This document shows, one piece after another, positions 55,685-64,000 of a DNA stretch of 64,000 bases. Each line of letters starts with the position of its first letter. Positions within the stretch are counted from its first letter, which is position 1. The stretch comes from Burkholderiaceae bacterium. GTDB lineage: Bacteria; Pseudomonadota; Gammaproteobacteria; Burkholderiales; Burkholderiaceae_C. Under the pieces are notes generated by a model. That model was not told the origin of the DNA and did no database searches. It was given only the letters and a program-made list of their open reading frames with translations. The position numbers were made by a program, and so were the translations under genes. Location of the stretch: contig JACKLJ010000002.1 in assembly GCA_024235955.1 (NCBI GenBank), forward strand, positions 496,001 to 560,000, given 5' to 3'.

Positions 55685-56431
55685 CTACCTGGGCATGTCT
55701 CCGAGAGACTCGGCAGGCATTTCCTTCGATGCGGGCTCGGCCGCTGCACTGGCCGCCAGCAGGTCGATCGCGGACAGCAAGGCATCTCCTTCGACCGGGC
55801 CGTGCAGCAGCAGCGTCTTGCCGGACTGGCGATCCTGCAGGCGCAGCGTGGGCGTGACCTTGATGCCCTCCTGCGCCGCGCTCGCCGACTGTGCGCGGAT
55901 CAGCGCATCGGGGCGGTCGCTGTCGAGGCACTGCTGCGCGGCCGGCGTGAGGTCGGGATAGCGCAGGCCCTCGGGCAGGCCCTGACCGTCGCCGCGGGTG
56001 TGCGTGTAGACCCACTCGGCGGCCTGCCAGAACGCGGCCTGGCCGCCGGCCTCGCCGACGCACTCCACCAGGCGCGCACCGGCAGACGCGGCCGGCTCGT
56101 GCAACGGCAACGGCAGGTGATGCCATTGCCAGCTCACGTCCGGGTGCGCGTCGATCCAGCGCTTGAGCACTGCGAAGTAGGCGCGGCAGAACGGGCATTC
56201 GAGGTCGGCGTACTCGACCACCGTGAAGCGCGCATCGGCGCGGCCATAGCGCCAGGGCGGGCCGGCTGGTGCCGTTGCCGGCGCAGGCGTTGCTTCTGCC
56301 GAAGGAAAATCGGGTTCGGCGGGCGGCGACTGCGGCCGCAGGCCGAGCCATGCGGCCGTTGTCAGGGCCGCGGCCATCAGCAGCGCGACGACAAGGACGG
56401 TGCGGGACGGCGCGAAGCGAGGGATGCGCAT
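55685..56431 (-). CDS. DsbA-like thioredoxin-fold protein of the ICE
   Basis: 248 residues from ATG 56431. N-terminal membrane anchor (VLVVALLMAAALTTAAWLGL), Pro/Ala linker, then a DsbA-type domain with active site CPFC (VVEYADLECPFCRAYF) and cis-Pro region KVTPTLRL. It would form or shuffle disulfides in the periplasm for the Cys-rich transfer proteins. The gene directly follows the traC-like gene. Confidence 0.87.
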   Translation of the reverse strand: MRIPRFAPSRTVLVVALLMAAALTTAAWLGLRPQSPPAEPDFPSAEATPAPATAPAGPPWRYGRADARFTVVEYADLECPFCRAYFAVLKRWIDAHPDVSWQWHHLPLPLHEPAASAGARLVECVGEAGGQAAFWQAAEWVYTHTRGDGQGLPEGLRYPDLTPAAQQCLDSDRPDALIRAQSASAAQEGIKVTPTLRLQDRQSGKTLLLHGPVEGDALLSAIDLLAASAAAEPASKEMPAESLGDMPR

Positions 56432-56444
56432 CGTGGACTCCCCG

Positions 56445-59339
56445 TCACGCCAGCGCATCGAGCACCAGCGGCTCGATGCTGCGGGCGCGGTCGATCTTCT
56501 CGGCGATCTTGAAAGCGGCGTCCAGTTCGCCGATGCCGTACTGCTGCATCAACTGGAAACGCTCGGCCTTCTCTTCCGGCTCGGTCTGAGCCAGCGCCAG
56601 GTACAGGCTGGGCGGCACCGCGCGGAATAGCACTTCCATGCTCTTGGAAAGGATCACGCCCTCGCTGAACTTGCCGGCCTCCTTGCGGGCCGACAGCATC
56701 AGCGCCTTCTGCGCCGCGTTCAGCTCGCGAAAGCGCGCGATCTTCTCCACCTCGTCGGGCGGCATCGAGAGGCAGATCCACCACTCGATCATGTTGAGCA
56801 TGGGCTCGGCGGCCTTGGGCAGGTCGTCGATGTTCTGCGTCGCCAGCCAGTACCAGGCGCCGAGCTTGCGCCACATCTTCGTGATCTTGACGACGTAGGG
56901 CGCAAGCAGCGGGTTCTTGGTGATGATGTGCCCCTCGTCCGTCACGTTGATGATCGGCCGGCCGAGGAACTGGTCGCGCTCGGCGATGTTGTTGACCGTG
57001 TTGATAAGGCTGATGTAGGCGATGGAAAGCTGCGCGTTGTAGCCCTCGCGTGCGAAGGTCGCCAGATCGACGATGGTGATGTCGGCCTCGGGCCAGGGCG
57101 TGCCGGGCCGGTCGAACATCTCGCCGTCCACGCCCTGGCAGAACATATCCATCGCGTCGGCCATTTCCAGCAGCCGCGCGCGCCGCACCTCGGGTAGTGC
57201 CGTATCGCGGGCGCGCTCGCGCAGCGCATCGCGCACGTCGCGCGTCAGGACGGTGCGCTGGTTGGCCACGCAACGCTGGGCCGCATCGAGGATGCACTGG
57301 CGGATCAGGCTGCGGTCGGCGCGCGTCATGCGCGCCTCTTCCTTGTCCTCGCCACCGGTGATCATCAGCCGCGCGGTGATTTCCAGCTCGCCGAGCACGT
57401 CGCGCTGCTCGTCCACTTCGTCGCTGCGGCTCGCCGCCTGCGCTGCGGGCTCCTGGTCCTCGTCCAGCGCATCGGCATCCAAGGTCTGCACCTGGCTGGG
57501 CGTATCGACCAGCCGGTGCGCGTCGGCGAACGGCGCGAGACTGACGCCGGCGCCGGGCGCGAGCTTCACGCGATGCACCTTGAGGCCGAGCCGCGTGGCG
57601 AAGTCGCCGAACAGACCGTAGCTATTGCCAGCCTCCACGATGAACAGCCTCGGCCGATAGATGGCCGTGACCTGGTTCAAGATGTTGTTGAGCGTTGCCG
57701 ACTTGCCAGAGCCGGTCGGCCCGAACAGGAACAGGTGCGCGTTCATCTGGCGGTCGAGCCGGTTCAAGGGATCGAAGGTGATCGGCCCGCCGCCGCGGTT
57801 GAAGAACGTGATGCCCGGATGCCCCGTGCCCTGGCTGCGGCCCCACACCGGCGCAAGGTTCGCGGCGTGCTGCGCGAACATCAGTTGCGTGTACCACTGG
57901 CGCTTGTCCAGCGCCGGATCGAACACGCACGGGAGCCAGCGCAGGTAGCTGTTCAGCGGCGCCACCTCGTCTTCCTCGCGCACCGGCTGCAGACCGGCGT
58001 TGAGCATGACGTTGACCAGTTGCAGGCCGCGGGCGTCGAGCTGCGCCAGGTCGCGCCCGCGCAGGTAGAAGGCGAGCGCGCCGCGGTACAGCTTGTGCGC
58101 GCTGCCGATCAGCCCGCGCGCTTCCTGCACGTCGCGGCGTGTCTGCTCCGAGGCCAGCGTCTCGCCGACCGACTTCTTGCTCAGGTGGTTCAGGTGAGCT
58201 TCGAGCACGTCCTGCGGCGTCGCGACGACCGTCAGGCACATCACCGTGTCCTCGGGCATCTGGTCGAACAGCGCATTGACCGCATCGCCGCCCTTGCGGG
58301 TTTCGCCGGTGACGTGGCCGGTGGCGGGCGGCATGCGCAGCCGGTCCATCACGATGACCCGGTGCGGCATGCCGTCGAACACCCAGGTGCCGTTCGCCAT
58401 GTCCGAGCGCGGCTGGCCGAAGAACAGGCGGTGCGCGAAGTCCCCGCTGGCCAGCTCGATCTCGCCTTGCTCGGTTTCCTCGGGGTAACGGGTCAGCTCG
58501 TAGAAGCGCTCGCGGTCATCGGCGCTGGGGCCGAGCAGCGTCGGGTGCGGGTTGAACCAGCGCAGCAGCCAGTCGTGGATGTCGTCGGCCGCCATGCGCC
58601 GGGACTTCACGCCCGCGTTGGCGAGGCCGCCCACGAGCCGGTCGCAGATCGTCGTCAGTGCCTGCTCGGGCGACTGACCGCGCCGCGATGCGGTCGTAGC
58701 GCTCGCACGCCGGTAGACCACCATGCGCACGCGCCGCACCTGGCCGCGCCACGGCAGGCGCGTCACCGTCGTGTCCTCGAACAGGCCGCCGGGCTTGGCG
58801 ATGGCGCGCAGGTGATGGCCGAAGAAGCGCAGGTAGAAGTCGGTGAAGGCGCTGTCCTGGGCGCGCGGCCGAACGTAGTCGGCCAGCCCGCGCAGGTAGT
58901 TGTCCCAGCTCGATTCGTCCTGGGCATAGAGCTGCACCACCCAGGGGTTCTCGTCGAGTTCGTCGAAGGAGTCCTGCAGTGCGTTCTCCAGCGCATCGCG
59001 CGCCTGCCACAGCCAGGCCATCTCGCGGCCCTCGGTGCCCACCGGCGCCAGCTCGAAGAAGCCCGCCACCGACTGGCCGTCTTCCAGCAGCATGCTCTTG
59101 GAACCCGGCAGGTACTCCACCCAAGGCAGCAGGTCGGCGAAGGACGGCGCCACACCGTAGAGCGCCTGCTGGTCCGCCTCGGTAGCAGGACGGTGCAGCC
59201 GGTCATCCGCGACGGTGCCCGGCTCCGGGATGCCGTGTGCCGCCAGTGTCGTCACATGCCGCGACCAGGCATCCTCGTCGTGCAGCTCAGGGCCAGCCGA
59301 TGCGAGGGCCTTGCGCGGCCAGGGCAAGGTCCAGGCCAT
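56445..59339 (-). CDS. traC: TraC/VirB4-type conjugative ATPase, TIGR03744 (PFL_4706) type
   Basis: 964 residues from ATG 59339, which shares its A with the preceding stop. Walker A FGPTGSGKSATLNNI (about 539-553), the VirB4-type segment IYRPRLFIVEAGNSYGLFGDFATRLG, an acidic insert (DADALDEDQEPAAQAASRSDEVDEQ), Walker B INVTDEGHIITKNP and the arginine-containing YWLATQNIDDLP. It powers assembly of the mating pilus/channel. Confidence 0.93.
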   Translation of the reverse strand: MAWTLPWPRKALASAGPELHDEDAWSRHVTTLAAHGIPEPGTVADDRLHRPATEADQQALYGVAPSFADLLPWVEYLPGSKSMLLEDGQSVAGFFELAPVGTEGREMAWLWQARDALENALQDSFDELDENPWVVQLYAQDESSWDNYLRGLADYVRPRAQDSAFTDFYLRFFGHHLRAIAKPGGLFEDTTVTRLPWRGQVRRVRMVVYRRASATTASRRGQSPEQALTTICDRLVGGLANAGVKSRRMAADDIHDWLLRWFNPHPTLLGPSADDRERFYELTRYPEETEQGEIELASGDFAHRLFFGQPRSDMANGTWVFDGMPHRVIVMDRLRMPPATGHVTGETRKGGDAVNALFDQMPEDTVMCLTVVATPQDVLEAHLNHLSKKSVGETLASEQTRRDVQEARGLIGSAHKLYRGALAFYLRGRDLAQLDARGLQLVNVMLNAGLQPVREEDEVAPLNSYLRWLPCVFDPALDKRQWYTQLMFAQHAANLAPVWGRSQGTGHPGITFFNRGGGPITFDPLNRLDRQMNAHLFLFGPTGSGKSATLNNILNQVTAIYRPRLFIVEAGNSYGLFGDFATRLGLKVHRVKLAPGAGVSLAPFADAHRLVDTPSQVQTLDADALDEDQEPAAQAASRSDEVDEQRDVLGELEITARLMITGGEDKEEARMTRADRSLIRQCILDAAQRCVANQRTVLTRDVRDALRERARDTALPEVRRARLLEMADAMDMFCQGVDGEMFDRPGTPWPEADITIVDLATFAREGYNAQLSIAYISLINTVNNIAERDQFLGRPIINVTDEGHIITKNPLLAPYVVKITKMWRKLGAWYWLATQNIDDLPKAAEPMLNMIEWWICLSMPPDEVEKIARFRELNAAQKALMLSARKEAGKFSEGVILSKSMEVLFRAVPPSLYLALAQTEPEEKAERFQLMQQYGIGELDAAFKIAEKIDRARSIEPLVLDALA

Positions 59340-59773
59340 CAGTAGTCCTCCAGGCGTTCGCCGGGCATGGCGTACTGGACCCTCTGATACAGGGGAAAGA
59401 CGGTGGTGTAGCCAGGCACTGGCACCGGATCGCTGCCAGCCAGGTGCGGGAACACGTACATGACCAGATCGGGGTTGGGGAGCCGGTGGAACTGGCGGTA
59501 GATCTCGTTGGCCGCGGTGCGCGTGTAGGCGGTAGCGGCGGCGGGCGCCGCATGCACGTCGGCCTCCGTCAGCGGCCGGCGCAGGCCCTGGCGTGCATCG
59601 AGCAGTTGCCGCGCCGCTTGCCCGCCGCCGGCACTGCCGCCCGTCTCCTGGTTCCACACGTCGAGCATGGTGTAGTCGCCGTGCGGGAGTACCTTGTCCT
59701 TGCTGGTGGCGCAGCCGCCCAGCACCACGACCGCGCCCAGCACCACGGCCGATTCAATCCAAATCCGACGCAT
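59339..59773 (-). CDS. ICE lipoprotein, TIGR03751 type
   Basis: 144 residues. Lipobox VLGGC after a short signal, then HGDYTMLDVWNQETGG, TAANEIYRQFHRLPNPDLVMYVFPHLAG and VPGYTTVFPLYQRVQYAMPGE. This is the lipid-anchored outer-membrane element (TraV-like) of the secretion channel. Overlaps the TIGR03752-like gene upstream by 20 bases. Confidence 0.85.
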   Translation of the reverse strand: MRRIWIESAVVLGAVVVLGGCATSKDKVLPHGDYTMLDVWNQETGGSAGGGQAARQLLDARQGLRRPLTEADVHAAPAAATAYTRTAANEIYRQFHRLPNPDLVMYVFPHLAGSDPVPVPGYTTVFPLYQRVQYAMPGERLEDY

Positions 59774-61220
59774 GCTTGCCTCCGATGCGGTGATTGACCC
59801 GGCGCCCCTTGGCGTCGTAGTCGATGTTGAGCGGCTGCTCCAGGTGCACGGCGACCTTGGCGCCGGGGCGCACGTAGACGGCGGCGAAGGCCTGCCCGTA
59901 AAGCTTGTTGACCCAATCGGCCATGTCGCGCACACCGCCGGCCAGGATGCGGCCCATGGCCTCGTTGCCGGTAATGCCCACCGTGCCGAGCGAGCCGTTG
60001 CTGTTGGCGACCACGGCCACGCTGCCGTTGTCCGACTTGATGAAGGAGGCCGCACCGGCACCGGCCGCGGTGATGAGGGCCTGCGAACCGAGGTACTGCT
60101 GCGCGTTGCTGCGCCGTTCCCCGCTGACGCAGGGGACGCCGTAGGGGTCGCTGATCCAGCCCAGGCCGCCGTGCGTGGTGCTGTTCGCGTTGCCGCCCGA
60201 GCCGCCGTTCTGGTTGCGGTTGCCGTCCTCCGGCATGGTGCGCACCGTGCCGTCGTTGAAGACGAACGTCACCGAGCGGATTTGCCCGCGCACGCAGGAA
60301 AGCGTCCAGTCGCCCGAGGCCGTGCCGCTGACCACCGCGCCCGCCACGTCGGGAATGTCGATGCCGTTGGCGGTGAGGTTGTCCGGGCCGATCAGCACCT
60401 TGAAGGGGTACGGGTCGTTGACCGTGCCGTCGATCGGCACGCGGCCGATCAGCGCGGTCATCGCGATGGAGCCCATCAGCGTCGAGTTCGACGGCACCGT
60501 GTAGACCGGCTTGGACGACGTGCCCACGGCGCGGCTGCCTGCATCCGCGACGGTGCTGGCCACGTTGTCGGCCGTGTCGGAAAGCGTCTTCTGCGCCGGC
60601 CCGAAGCTGGTCGGAAAGTTCAGGCCGCCGCTGCTGCCGTTCTTCGCCGAAGGCTTCGCATCGTCCGGTTCCACCCAGCGCGTGCCGCTGGTGCTGCGCG
60701 CGGCGCCGCCCTGGCTGCCGCTGAAGCCCTTGCCGTCGCCGTCCTCCAGGCCGAGCCCGACCGGCAGATCGGCCTGGCCGCCCTTGCCGGAAAGCCCATC
60801 CAGGCGCCGCTGCAGGTCTTGCAGCAGGCCCTGGGTCTGCTGGCGGTCGCCGGCCAACTGCTCGCGGTCCTGCTGCAGGCGGCCGCGTTCACCATCCAGC
60901 GCGGACTGGATGCGCTGGTCGATCGCGCTTTCCCGCGCGCGCATACGCTCGTTCTCGCTCTTCTGGTTCTTGTTGTCGTTGAGCGCCGTCTGCAGCTCGT
61001 TGCGCAACTGCTTGACCTGGGCCACCAGTGTGGCAACGGTATCGCGCGGCGTGTCGCCCTCGATGCCCAGCGCCTTCATCTCTTCGGGCGTGAGCGAGTT
61101 GGCGCTGCCGGCCGGAACGGGCTTGGCGCCGCGATCCCCGGAGAACATCTTGATGCCGACGAACAGCAGCACCAGCGCCATCGGGATCAGCAGCCACTTC
61201 AGGAGGGGGTTACTTTTCAT
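59754..61220 (-). CDS. TraB/VirB10-like ICE channel protein, TIGR03752 (PFL_4705) type
   Basis: 488 residues from ATG 61220. N-terminal anchor (LLKWLLIPMALVLLFVGIKMF), a long coiled coil (about 60-145, LRNELQTALNDNKNQKSENERMRARESAIDQRI), Ser/Gly linker, then the VirB10-type beta-barrel domain (VYTVPSNSTLMGSIAMTALIGRVPIDG, PFKVLIGPDNLTANGIDIPDVAGAVVSG, VYVRPGAKVAVHLEQPLNIDYD). It bridges inner and outer membrane. Confidence 0.9.
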   Translation of the reverse strand: MKSNPLLKWLLIPMALVLLFVGIKMFSGDRGAKPVPAGSANSLTPEEMKALGIEGDTPRDTVATLVAQVKQLRNELQTALNDNKNQKSENERMRARESAIDQRIQSALDGERGRLQQDREQLAGDRQQTQGLLQDLQRRLDGLSGKGGQADLPVGLGLEDGDGKGFSGSQGGAARSTSGTRWVEPDDAKPSAKNGSSGGLNFPTSFGPAQKTLSDTADNVASTVADAGSRAVGTSSKPVYTVPSNSTLMGSIAMTALIGRVPIDGTVNDPYPFKVLIGPDNLTANGIDIPDVAGAVVSGTASGDWTLSCVRGQIRSVTFVFNDGTVRTMPEDGNRNQNGGSGGNANSTTHGGLGWISDPYGVPCVSGERRSNAQQYLGSQALITAAGAGAASFIKSDNGSVAVVANSNGSLGTVGITGNEAMGRILAGGVRDMADWVNKLYGQAFAAVYVRPGAKVAVHLEQPLNIDYDAKGRRVNHRIGGKHASDLD

Positions 61221-62130
61221 GGCGGGCACCTCCTTCGGCCTGGCCGGCCGCCGCGGCCGGCGGCAGGTTCACCGTCGCGTCGATCGGTGAGAGCTTGGGC
61301 AGCAGCGACTCGGCCAGGCCGTGGCCACGGGTCACGAGGTAGACCACCGTGGTGTCGGCGGCGCGGCCGGCCGGCGCCAGATTCGGGTGCTGGAAGGTCG
61401 CGGCGAGAAAGTCGCCCTGCAGCGCGCGGGGATCGAGGTCGAGCCAGCGCCCGGAGGCGTTGGTGAGCTTCACCGCCGTCACCCACTGGTCTTCGAGCCG
61501 CCAAGCGGCCAGCGCCTGCGCACGCACCGGCAGTGTGGGCAGCAAGGTGGAAAGCTCCAGCCCACGGCGCAGATTGACGCGGCCGAGGCCGGGAACGGGC
61601 TCCACGGTGCGCAGCGGCGCGTAGAGGTTCTGCGCCGCATAGCGCGTGAGCACAACCGCCACCGGCGTGGCGCGCTTCGCTGCGGGTACGGTGCGCTCCG
61701 CATCGTCGTCCGCCGGCTTGGCCGGCTCGCCGTAGCGCGTCGCCGGCACGTCGCCTTCGACGATGCGCACGGGTTCGAGTGCAGGCTGGCCCGCCTTCGC
61801 CGGCTCGGCCGCGATGTCCAGCAGGATCAGCGCGCCCGACTCCACGTCCTGCAGTTGCAGCCGTGTGGGCGGGATCGGCGCGCTCGCGCGCAGGTAGATC
61901 GCGCCACCAGCGCTCTGCACGCGCAACTGCTCGCCAACCGTGGGCGGCACACCGATGCGCACGTTGCGCTCGATGAACACCACGCGCTCCTGGCCGACCA
62001 CCAGCGGCACCGCCAGCGGCAGGCGCTCCCAGCGCAGGATTTCGACGGCATGGGCCGCAGGCACGAAGGCCAGGCACAGCAGCAGGCCAGCCAGGGCCGC
62101 CGCAGATGAACGCTTCACGAGGGACTTCAT
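61210..62130 (-). CDS. TraK-like ICE protein, TIGR03749 (PFL_4704) type
   Basis: 306 residues from ATG 62130. Signal peptide (ALAGLLLCLAFVPAAHA), then VEILRWERLPLAVPLVVGQERVVFIERNVRIGVPPTVGEQLRVQSAGGAIYL, a secretin-associated TraK-like domain, and C-terminal LPVRAQALAAWRLEDQWVTAVKLTNASGRWLDLDPRALQGDFLAATFQH. Overlaps both neighbours slightly, indicating coupled translation. Confidence 0.87.
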   Translation of the reverse strand: MKSLVKRSSAAALAGLLLCLAFVPAAHAVEILRWERLPLAVPLVVGQERVVFIERNVRIGVPPTVGEQLRVQSAGGAIYLRASAPIPPTRLQLQDVESGALILLDIAAEPAKAGQPALEPVRIVEGDVPATRYGEPAKPADDDAERTVPAAKRATPVAVVLTRYAAQNLYAPLRTVEPVPGLGRVNLRRGLELSTLLPTLPVRAQALAAWRLEDQWVTAVKLTNASGRWLDLDPRALQGDFLAATFQHPNLAPAGRAADTTVVYLVTRGHGLAESLLPKLSPIDATVNLPPAAAAGQAEGGARHEK

Positions 62131-62819
62131 GGGGTGTCTCCCTGCAAGTTGGAGCCGGCGCTTGCGGCCCGGCCGGGCGGCGCCGCAGGCGGCGGGGTCT
62201 CGATGCGCTCCGGCGCGCGTGCATGGCAGTCCAGCGCCAGGCCGAAGGGGTTGCGCTCGGGGTCCACGTCCATGCGCACAACCTTGAGTGCATAGCGCAC
62301 GAGCGCGCGCTTGACCTGCTCGGCGCCCAGGTACTCGTCGGCGCTCACGTCCAGCGTGACGATCCAGTTGTTGGCCGACACGGTGCGCACGCGCATGGCC
62401 GGCTCGTCGCCGTAGCCGCGGCCGGGAATCTCGTAGATGCCGCGCACGCGCTGGCGTAGCTCGCCGTTGCTGCGCCGGAATTCGTAGTCCTGCTGCAGGA
62501 AGGCACGGCAGCTCGGCGTGAAGTACGCAGACAGTGCATGCAGGTTGCGCGGGTAGTCCTGCTCGCCATTGGTCGGCCAGCGCTGGGCCTGCTGCCAAAT
62601 GTAGAAGGTGAAGGCGTAGACGCTCTCCGGCGGCACGTCCCACCACTTGCGCGTGCTGCCCGAGCGCAGGTCGGGTGGCACGTGGATGGTCAGGCTCTTG
62701 GGTGCGCTCCACCAGCCGAAGCCGAGCAGCAGCGCCACGACGAACAGTGCGGCGCCAGCCAGGCGCAAGGTCTTCACATGCGCCTGCAGGTGCGCGACCT
62801 CGTTCTTGAATCGGCTCAT
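62127..62819 (-). CDS. TraE/VirB5-side ICE protein, TIGR03746 (PFL_4703) type
   Basis: 230 residues. N-terminal anchor (LAGAALFVVALLLGFGWW), periplasmic TraE-like domain (LTIHVPPDLRSGSTRKWWDVPPESVYAFTFYIWQQAQRWP, SAYFTPSCRAFLQQDYEFRR), Pro-rich end. Part of the inner-membrane base of the mating channel. Confidence 0.85.
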   Translation of the reverse strand: MSRFKNEVAHLQAHVKTLRLAGAALFVVALLLGFGWWSAPKSLTIHVPPDLRSGSTRKWWDVPPESVYAFTFYIWQQAQRWPTNGEQDYPRNLHALSAYFTPSCRAFLQQDYEFRRSNGELRQRVRGIYEIPGRGYGDEPAMRVRTVSANNWIVTLDVSADEYLGAEQVKRALVRYALKVVRMDVDPERNPFGLALDCHARAPERIETPPPAAPPGRAASAGSNLQGDTP

Positions 62820-63244
62820 GGTCTACCTCGACGCAGGGACGGATCGGGCCGCAGGCGCCGCGTGGACCACCAGCCCGACCGGGTGATGAGCTGGCCCCCG
62901 CCCGCATGCGCAGCCAGCGCGGGGTAGCGCAGCGCGAGGCGCCACTGGAGCTGGCGGTACAGCCAGGTGTCGGGCCGGCCGCGCTTCCACCGCCGCAGCA
63001 GGCCGCCGCCCACGAAGACACCGACACCGATGCCGGCGACGATCAGCGTGGGCACCATCGCGATGCTGTGCGTCAGCCAGGCCAGCGGTACGCCGGCCAC
63101 GAGACCGGCCGCGCCGGACAGCCCGGCGCAGACCCACAGCTCGTCGGCCGTGAGCCCGCGCACGACCACCGGGTGGCGGTTGAGGCGGTGCGGCAGGAAG
63201 GTCACGAGCCCGTCGCGCGACGGACTCTCCAGGGCGCCGGCCAT
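62816..63244 (-). CDS. TraL-like ICE membrane protein, TIGR03750 type
   Basis: 142 residues. FLPHRLNRHPVVVRGLTADELW followed by two membrane segments (VCAGLSGAAGLVAGVPLAWL, IAMVPTLIVAGIGVGVFVGGGLL) and a basic tail, as in VirB3/TraL-type proteins of ICEs. Overlaps the next gene by four bases. Confidence 0.87.
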   Translation of the reverse strand: MAGALESPSRDGLVTFLPHRLNRHPVVVRGLTADELWVCAGLSGAAGLVAGVPLAWLTHSIAMVPTLIVAGIGVGVFVGGGLLRRWKRGRPDTWLYRQLQWRLALRYPALAAHAGGGQLITRSGWWSTRRLRPDPSLRRGRP

Positions 63245-63256
63245 CGTTGCCGGGCC

Positions 63257-63634
63257 TTACAGGACGCCGGTAGCCTTGGTCAGCAGCCAGATGCCGACGA
63301 CCAGCAGGATCGCGCCCACCGCGACGGTCAACCCGAACTGCCCCCACGTTGCGCGGCCGGTGTGGATCTCGGCGTAGCGCGTGTAGGCGTGGTAGCAGAC
63401 GCCGACGAACATCGAGGCGACGACGAGCAGCGCGATCAGCAGCACGATGTCGTAGCCGTAGTTTTGCAGCGTCTGCATGATGCCGCTGCCGGTGCCGCGC
63501 GACGGGTCTTCCAGCGTGGGAAGGTCGGCGAACGACGGCAGCGGCGTGGCGGCGATGCCCAGCGGGATCAGCAGCGCGGCGATGCGCGCGGCGGGCCGCG
63601 ACGTGGGACGGCGAGAAGTAGCGGGAGCGTTCAT
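63257..63634 (-). CDS. Pilin-like ICE membrane protein, TIGR03745 (PFL_4702) type
   Basis: 125 residues. A signal peptide (IAALLIPLGIAATPLPSFA) is followed by LPTLEDPSRGTGSGIMQTLQNYGYDIVLLIALLVVASMFVGVCYHAY and WGQFGLTVAVGAILLVVGIWLLTKATGVL: two membrane segments, as in TraA-like pilins. Probably the pilus subunit or a close relative. Confidence 0.87.
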   Translation of the reverse strand: MNAPATSRRPTSRPAARIAALLIPLGIAATPLPSFADLPTLEDPSRGTGSGIMQTLQNYGYDIVLLIALLVVASMFVGVCYHAYTRYAEIHTGRATWGQFGLTVAVGAILLVVGIWLLTKATGVL

Positions 63635-63655
63635 GGCGAAGTACCTTTCATGGGG

Positions 63656-63895
63656 TCAGGACAGGAGGAAAAAGCCCAGCACCAGGTACATCGCGACGAA
63701 GCGCACGATGACGCCGAGGAACTGGCGTTGGGTCAGGTGGTGCTCGGCCCAGCCGACATAGGCAGTGCGCATCGCCCACACGCCCCACAGCAGCAGGATG
63801 GCGAAGACGAAGCCGAGCACGACGGTGGAGACAGCCCCGGGCGCGAAGCCGCCGTTGGCCGTGAAGGCGGCGACCTGATCGGCGGAAGGCGTCAT
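63656..63895 (-). CDS. Small ICE membrane protein, TIGR03758 (PFL_4701) type
   Basis: 79 residues, two membrane helices (VSTVVLGFVFAILLLWGVWAM, VIVRFVAMYLVLGFFLLS). The order TIGR03758-TIGR03745-TIGR03750 is fixed in this ICE family. It overlaps the RAQPRD gene by ATGA. Confidence 0.85.
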   Translation of the reverse strand: MTPSADQVAAFTANGGFAPGAVSTVVLGFVFAILLLWGVWAMRTAYVGWAEHHLTQRQFLGVIVRFVAMYLVLGFFLLS

Positions 63896-64000
63896 GGCGA
63901 CGGCGCCTCCTTGGGCGACGTCGCAGGCGCCGCGTTACTGCGCGTGTAGTCACCGGCCAGCGGCACGGGATCACGCGGCTGGGCGCGTTGCGGAACGAGG
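63892..64000 (-). CDS. C-terminal end of the RAQPRD-family ICE protein
   Basis: Partial: the window ends inside the gene. The visible tail contains the literal motif QRAQPRD, then PVPLAGDYTRSNAAPATSP and a stop at 63892-63894 overlapping the next start (ATGA). In the complete family (TIGR01690) this motif lies near the C-terminus and a signal peptide opens the protein. Confidence 0.8.
   Translation of the reverse strand, partial: LVPQRAQPRDPVPLAGDYTRSNAAPATSPKEAPSP

Larger units (their letters stand above)
43555..64000. mobile_element. Left part of a clc/PAGI-2-type integrative and conjugative element
   Basis: Begins at tRNA-Gly(CCC) with a tyrosine integrase and continues with a MobH/TraI_2 relaxase and a block of transfer genes in the fixed order of the PFL_47xx families. 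The dispersed chromosomal repeat is absent throughout. The element runs past the window end, so its cargo and right end are unknown. Inferred size is at least 20 kb. Confidence 0.9.

Overview
The window is chromosomal DNA of a very GC-rich betaproteobacterium, most likely a member of the Comamonadaceae (Burkholderiales). This rests on gene content (lolC/lolD, recJ, divergent LysR-ilvD, tig-clpP-clpX-lon behind a tRNA-Leu, hpnC/hpnD/hpnE squalene genes, a small Trp-rich protein beside a c-type cytochrome) and on a short dispersed repeat, roughly TAGCTGCCTGCGCCCG...AAGGGCT, that I recall from Acidovorax-like genomes. I see about seventeen copies of it between 1 and 43 kb and none after 43.5 kb.

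Layout. 0-7.6 kb: end of a membrane-fusion protein, a lipoprotein, a small frameshifted gene, lolD/lolC, and a coupled unknown-hydrolase-recJ cluster. 7.6-9.6 kb: a three-gene secreted/surface cassette (IPTL-CTERM-like protein, collagen-like protein, tail-collar protein). 9.7-16.7 kb: GGDEF protein, ferredoxin-NADP reductase, coaD, rsmD, a hemerythrin-like protein and two M16 peptidases. 16.9-22.3 kb: an unusual run LysR - MFS transporter - F1 gamma - F1 epsilon with no other ATP synthase gene, and ilvD. 22.5-30.3 kb: Trp-rich protein, cytochrome c, acs, a UPF0114 protein, fumC and a divergent class I fumarase coupled to murI. 30.4-37.9 kb: a small unknown, tRNA-Leu/Cys/Gly, then lon, clpX, clpP, tig and tRNA-Leu, with a sigma-32-like promoter before clpP. 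38-43.4 kb: hpnC, a serine hydrolase, hpnD, a 225-bp triplication and hpnE.

43.48 kb to the end: tRNA-Gly(CCC) followed by an integrative and conjugative element (ICE) of the clc/PAGI-2 type. It holds a long tyrosine integrase, a LysR ligand-domain-only protein divergent from an XRE regulator, a MobH (TraI_2) relaxase, a PrlF-YhaV toxin-antitoxin pair under a perfect 20-bp palindrome, a DUF3742 protein, and a long minus-strand operon for the mating apparatus that leaves the window inside a RAQPRD-family gene. The far end of the element and its cargo are not visible.

Most noteworthy are: copies of the dispersed repeat lying in frame inside murI, hpnC and hpnE and supplying a signal peptide to an M16 peptidase; the exact 225-bp triplication carrying decayed copies of the hpnE start; the orphan F1 gamma-epsilon pair behind an MFS gene; the palindromic heat-shock promoter of clpP; and the self-contained radC unit inside the ICE transfer operon. 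All family names come from reading the translations by eye; no database search was run.
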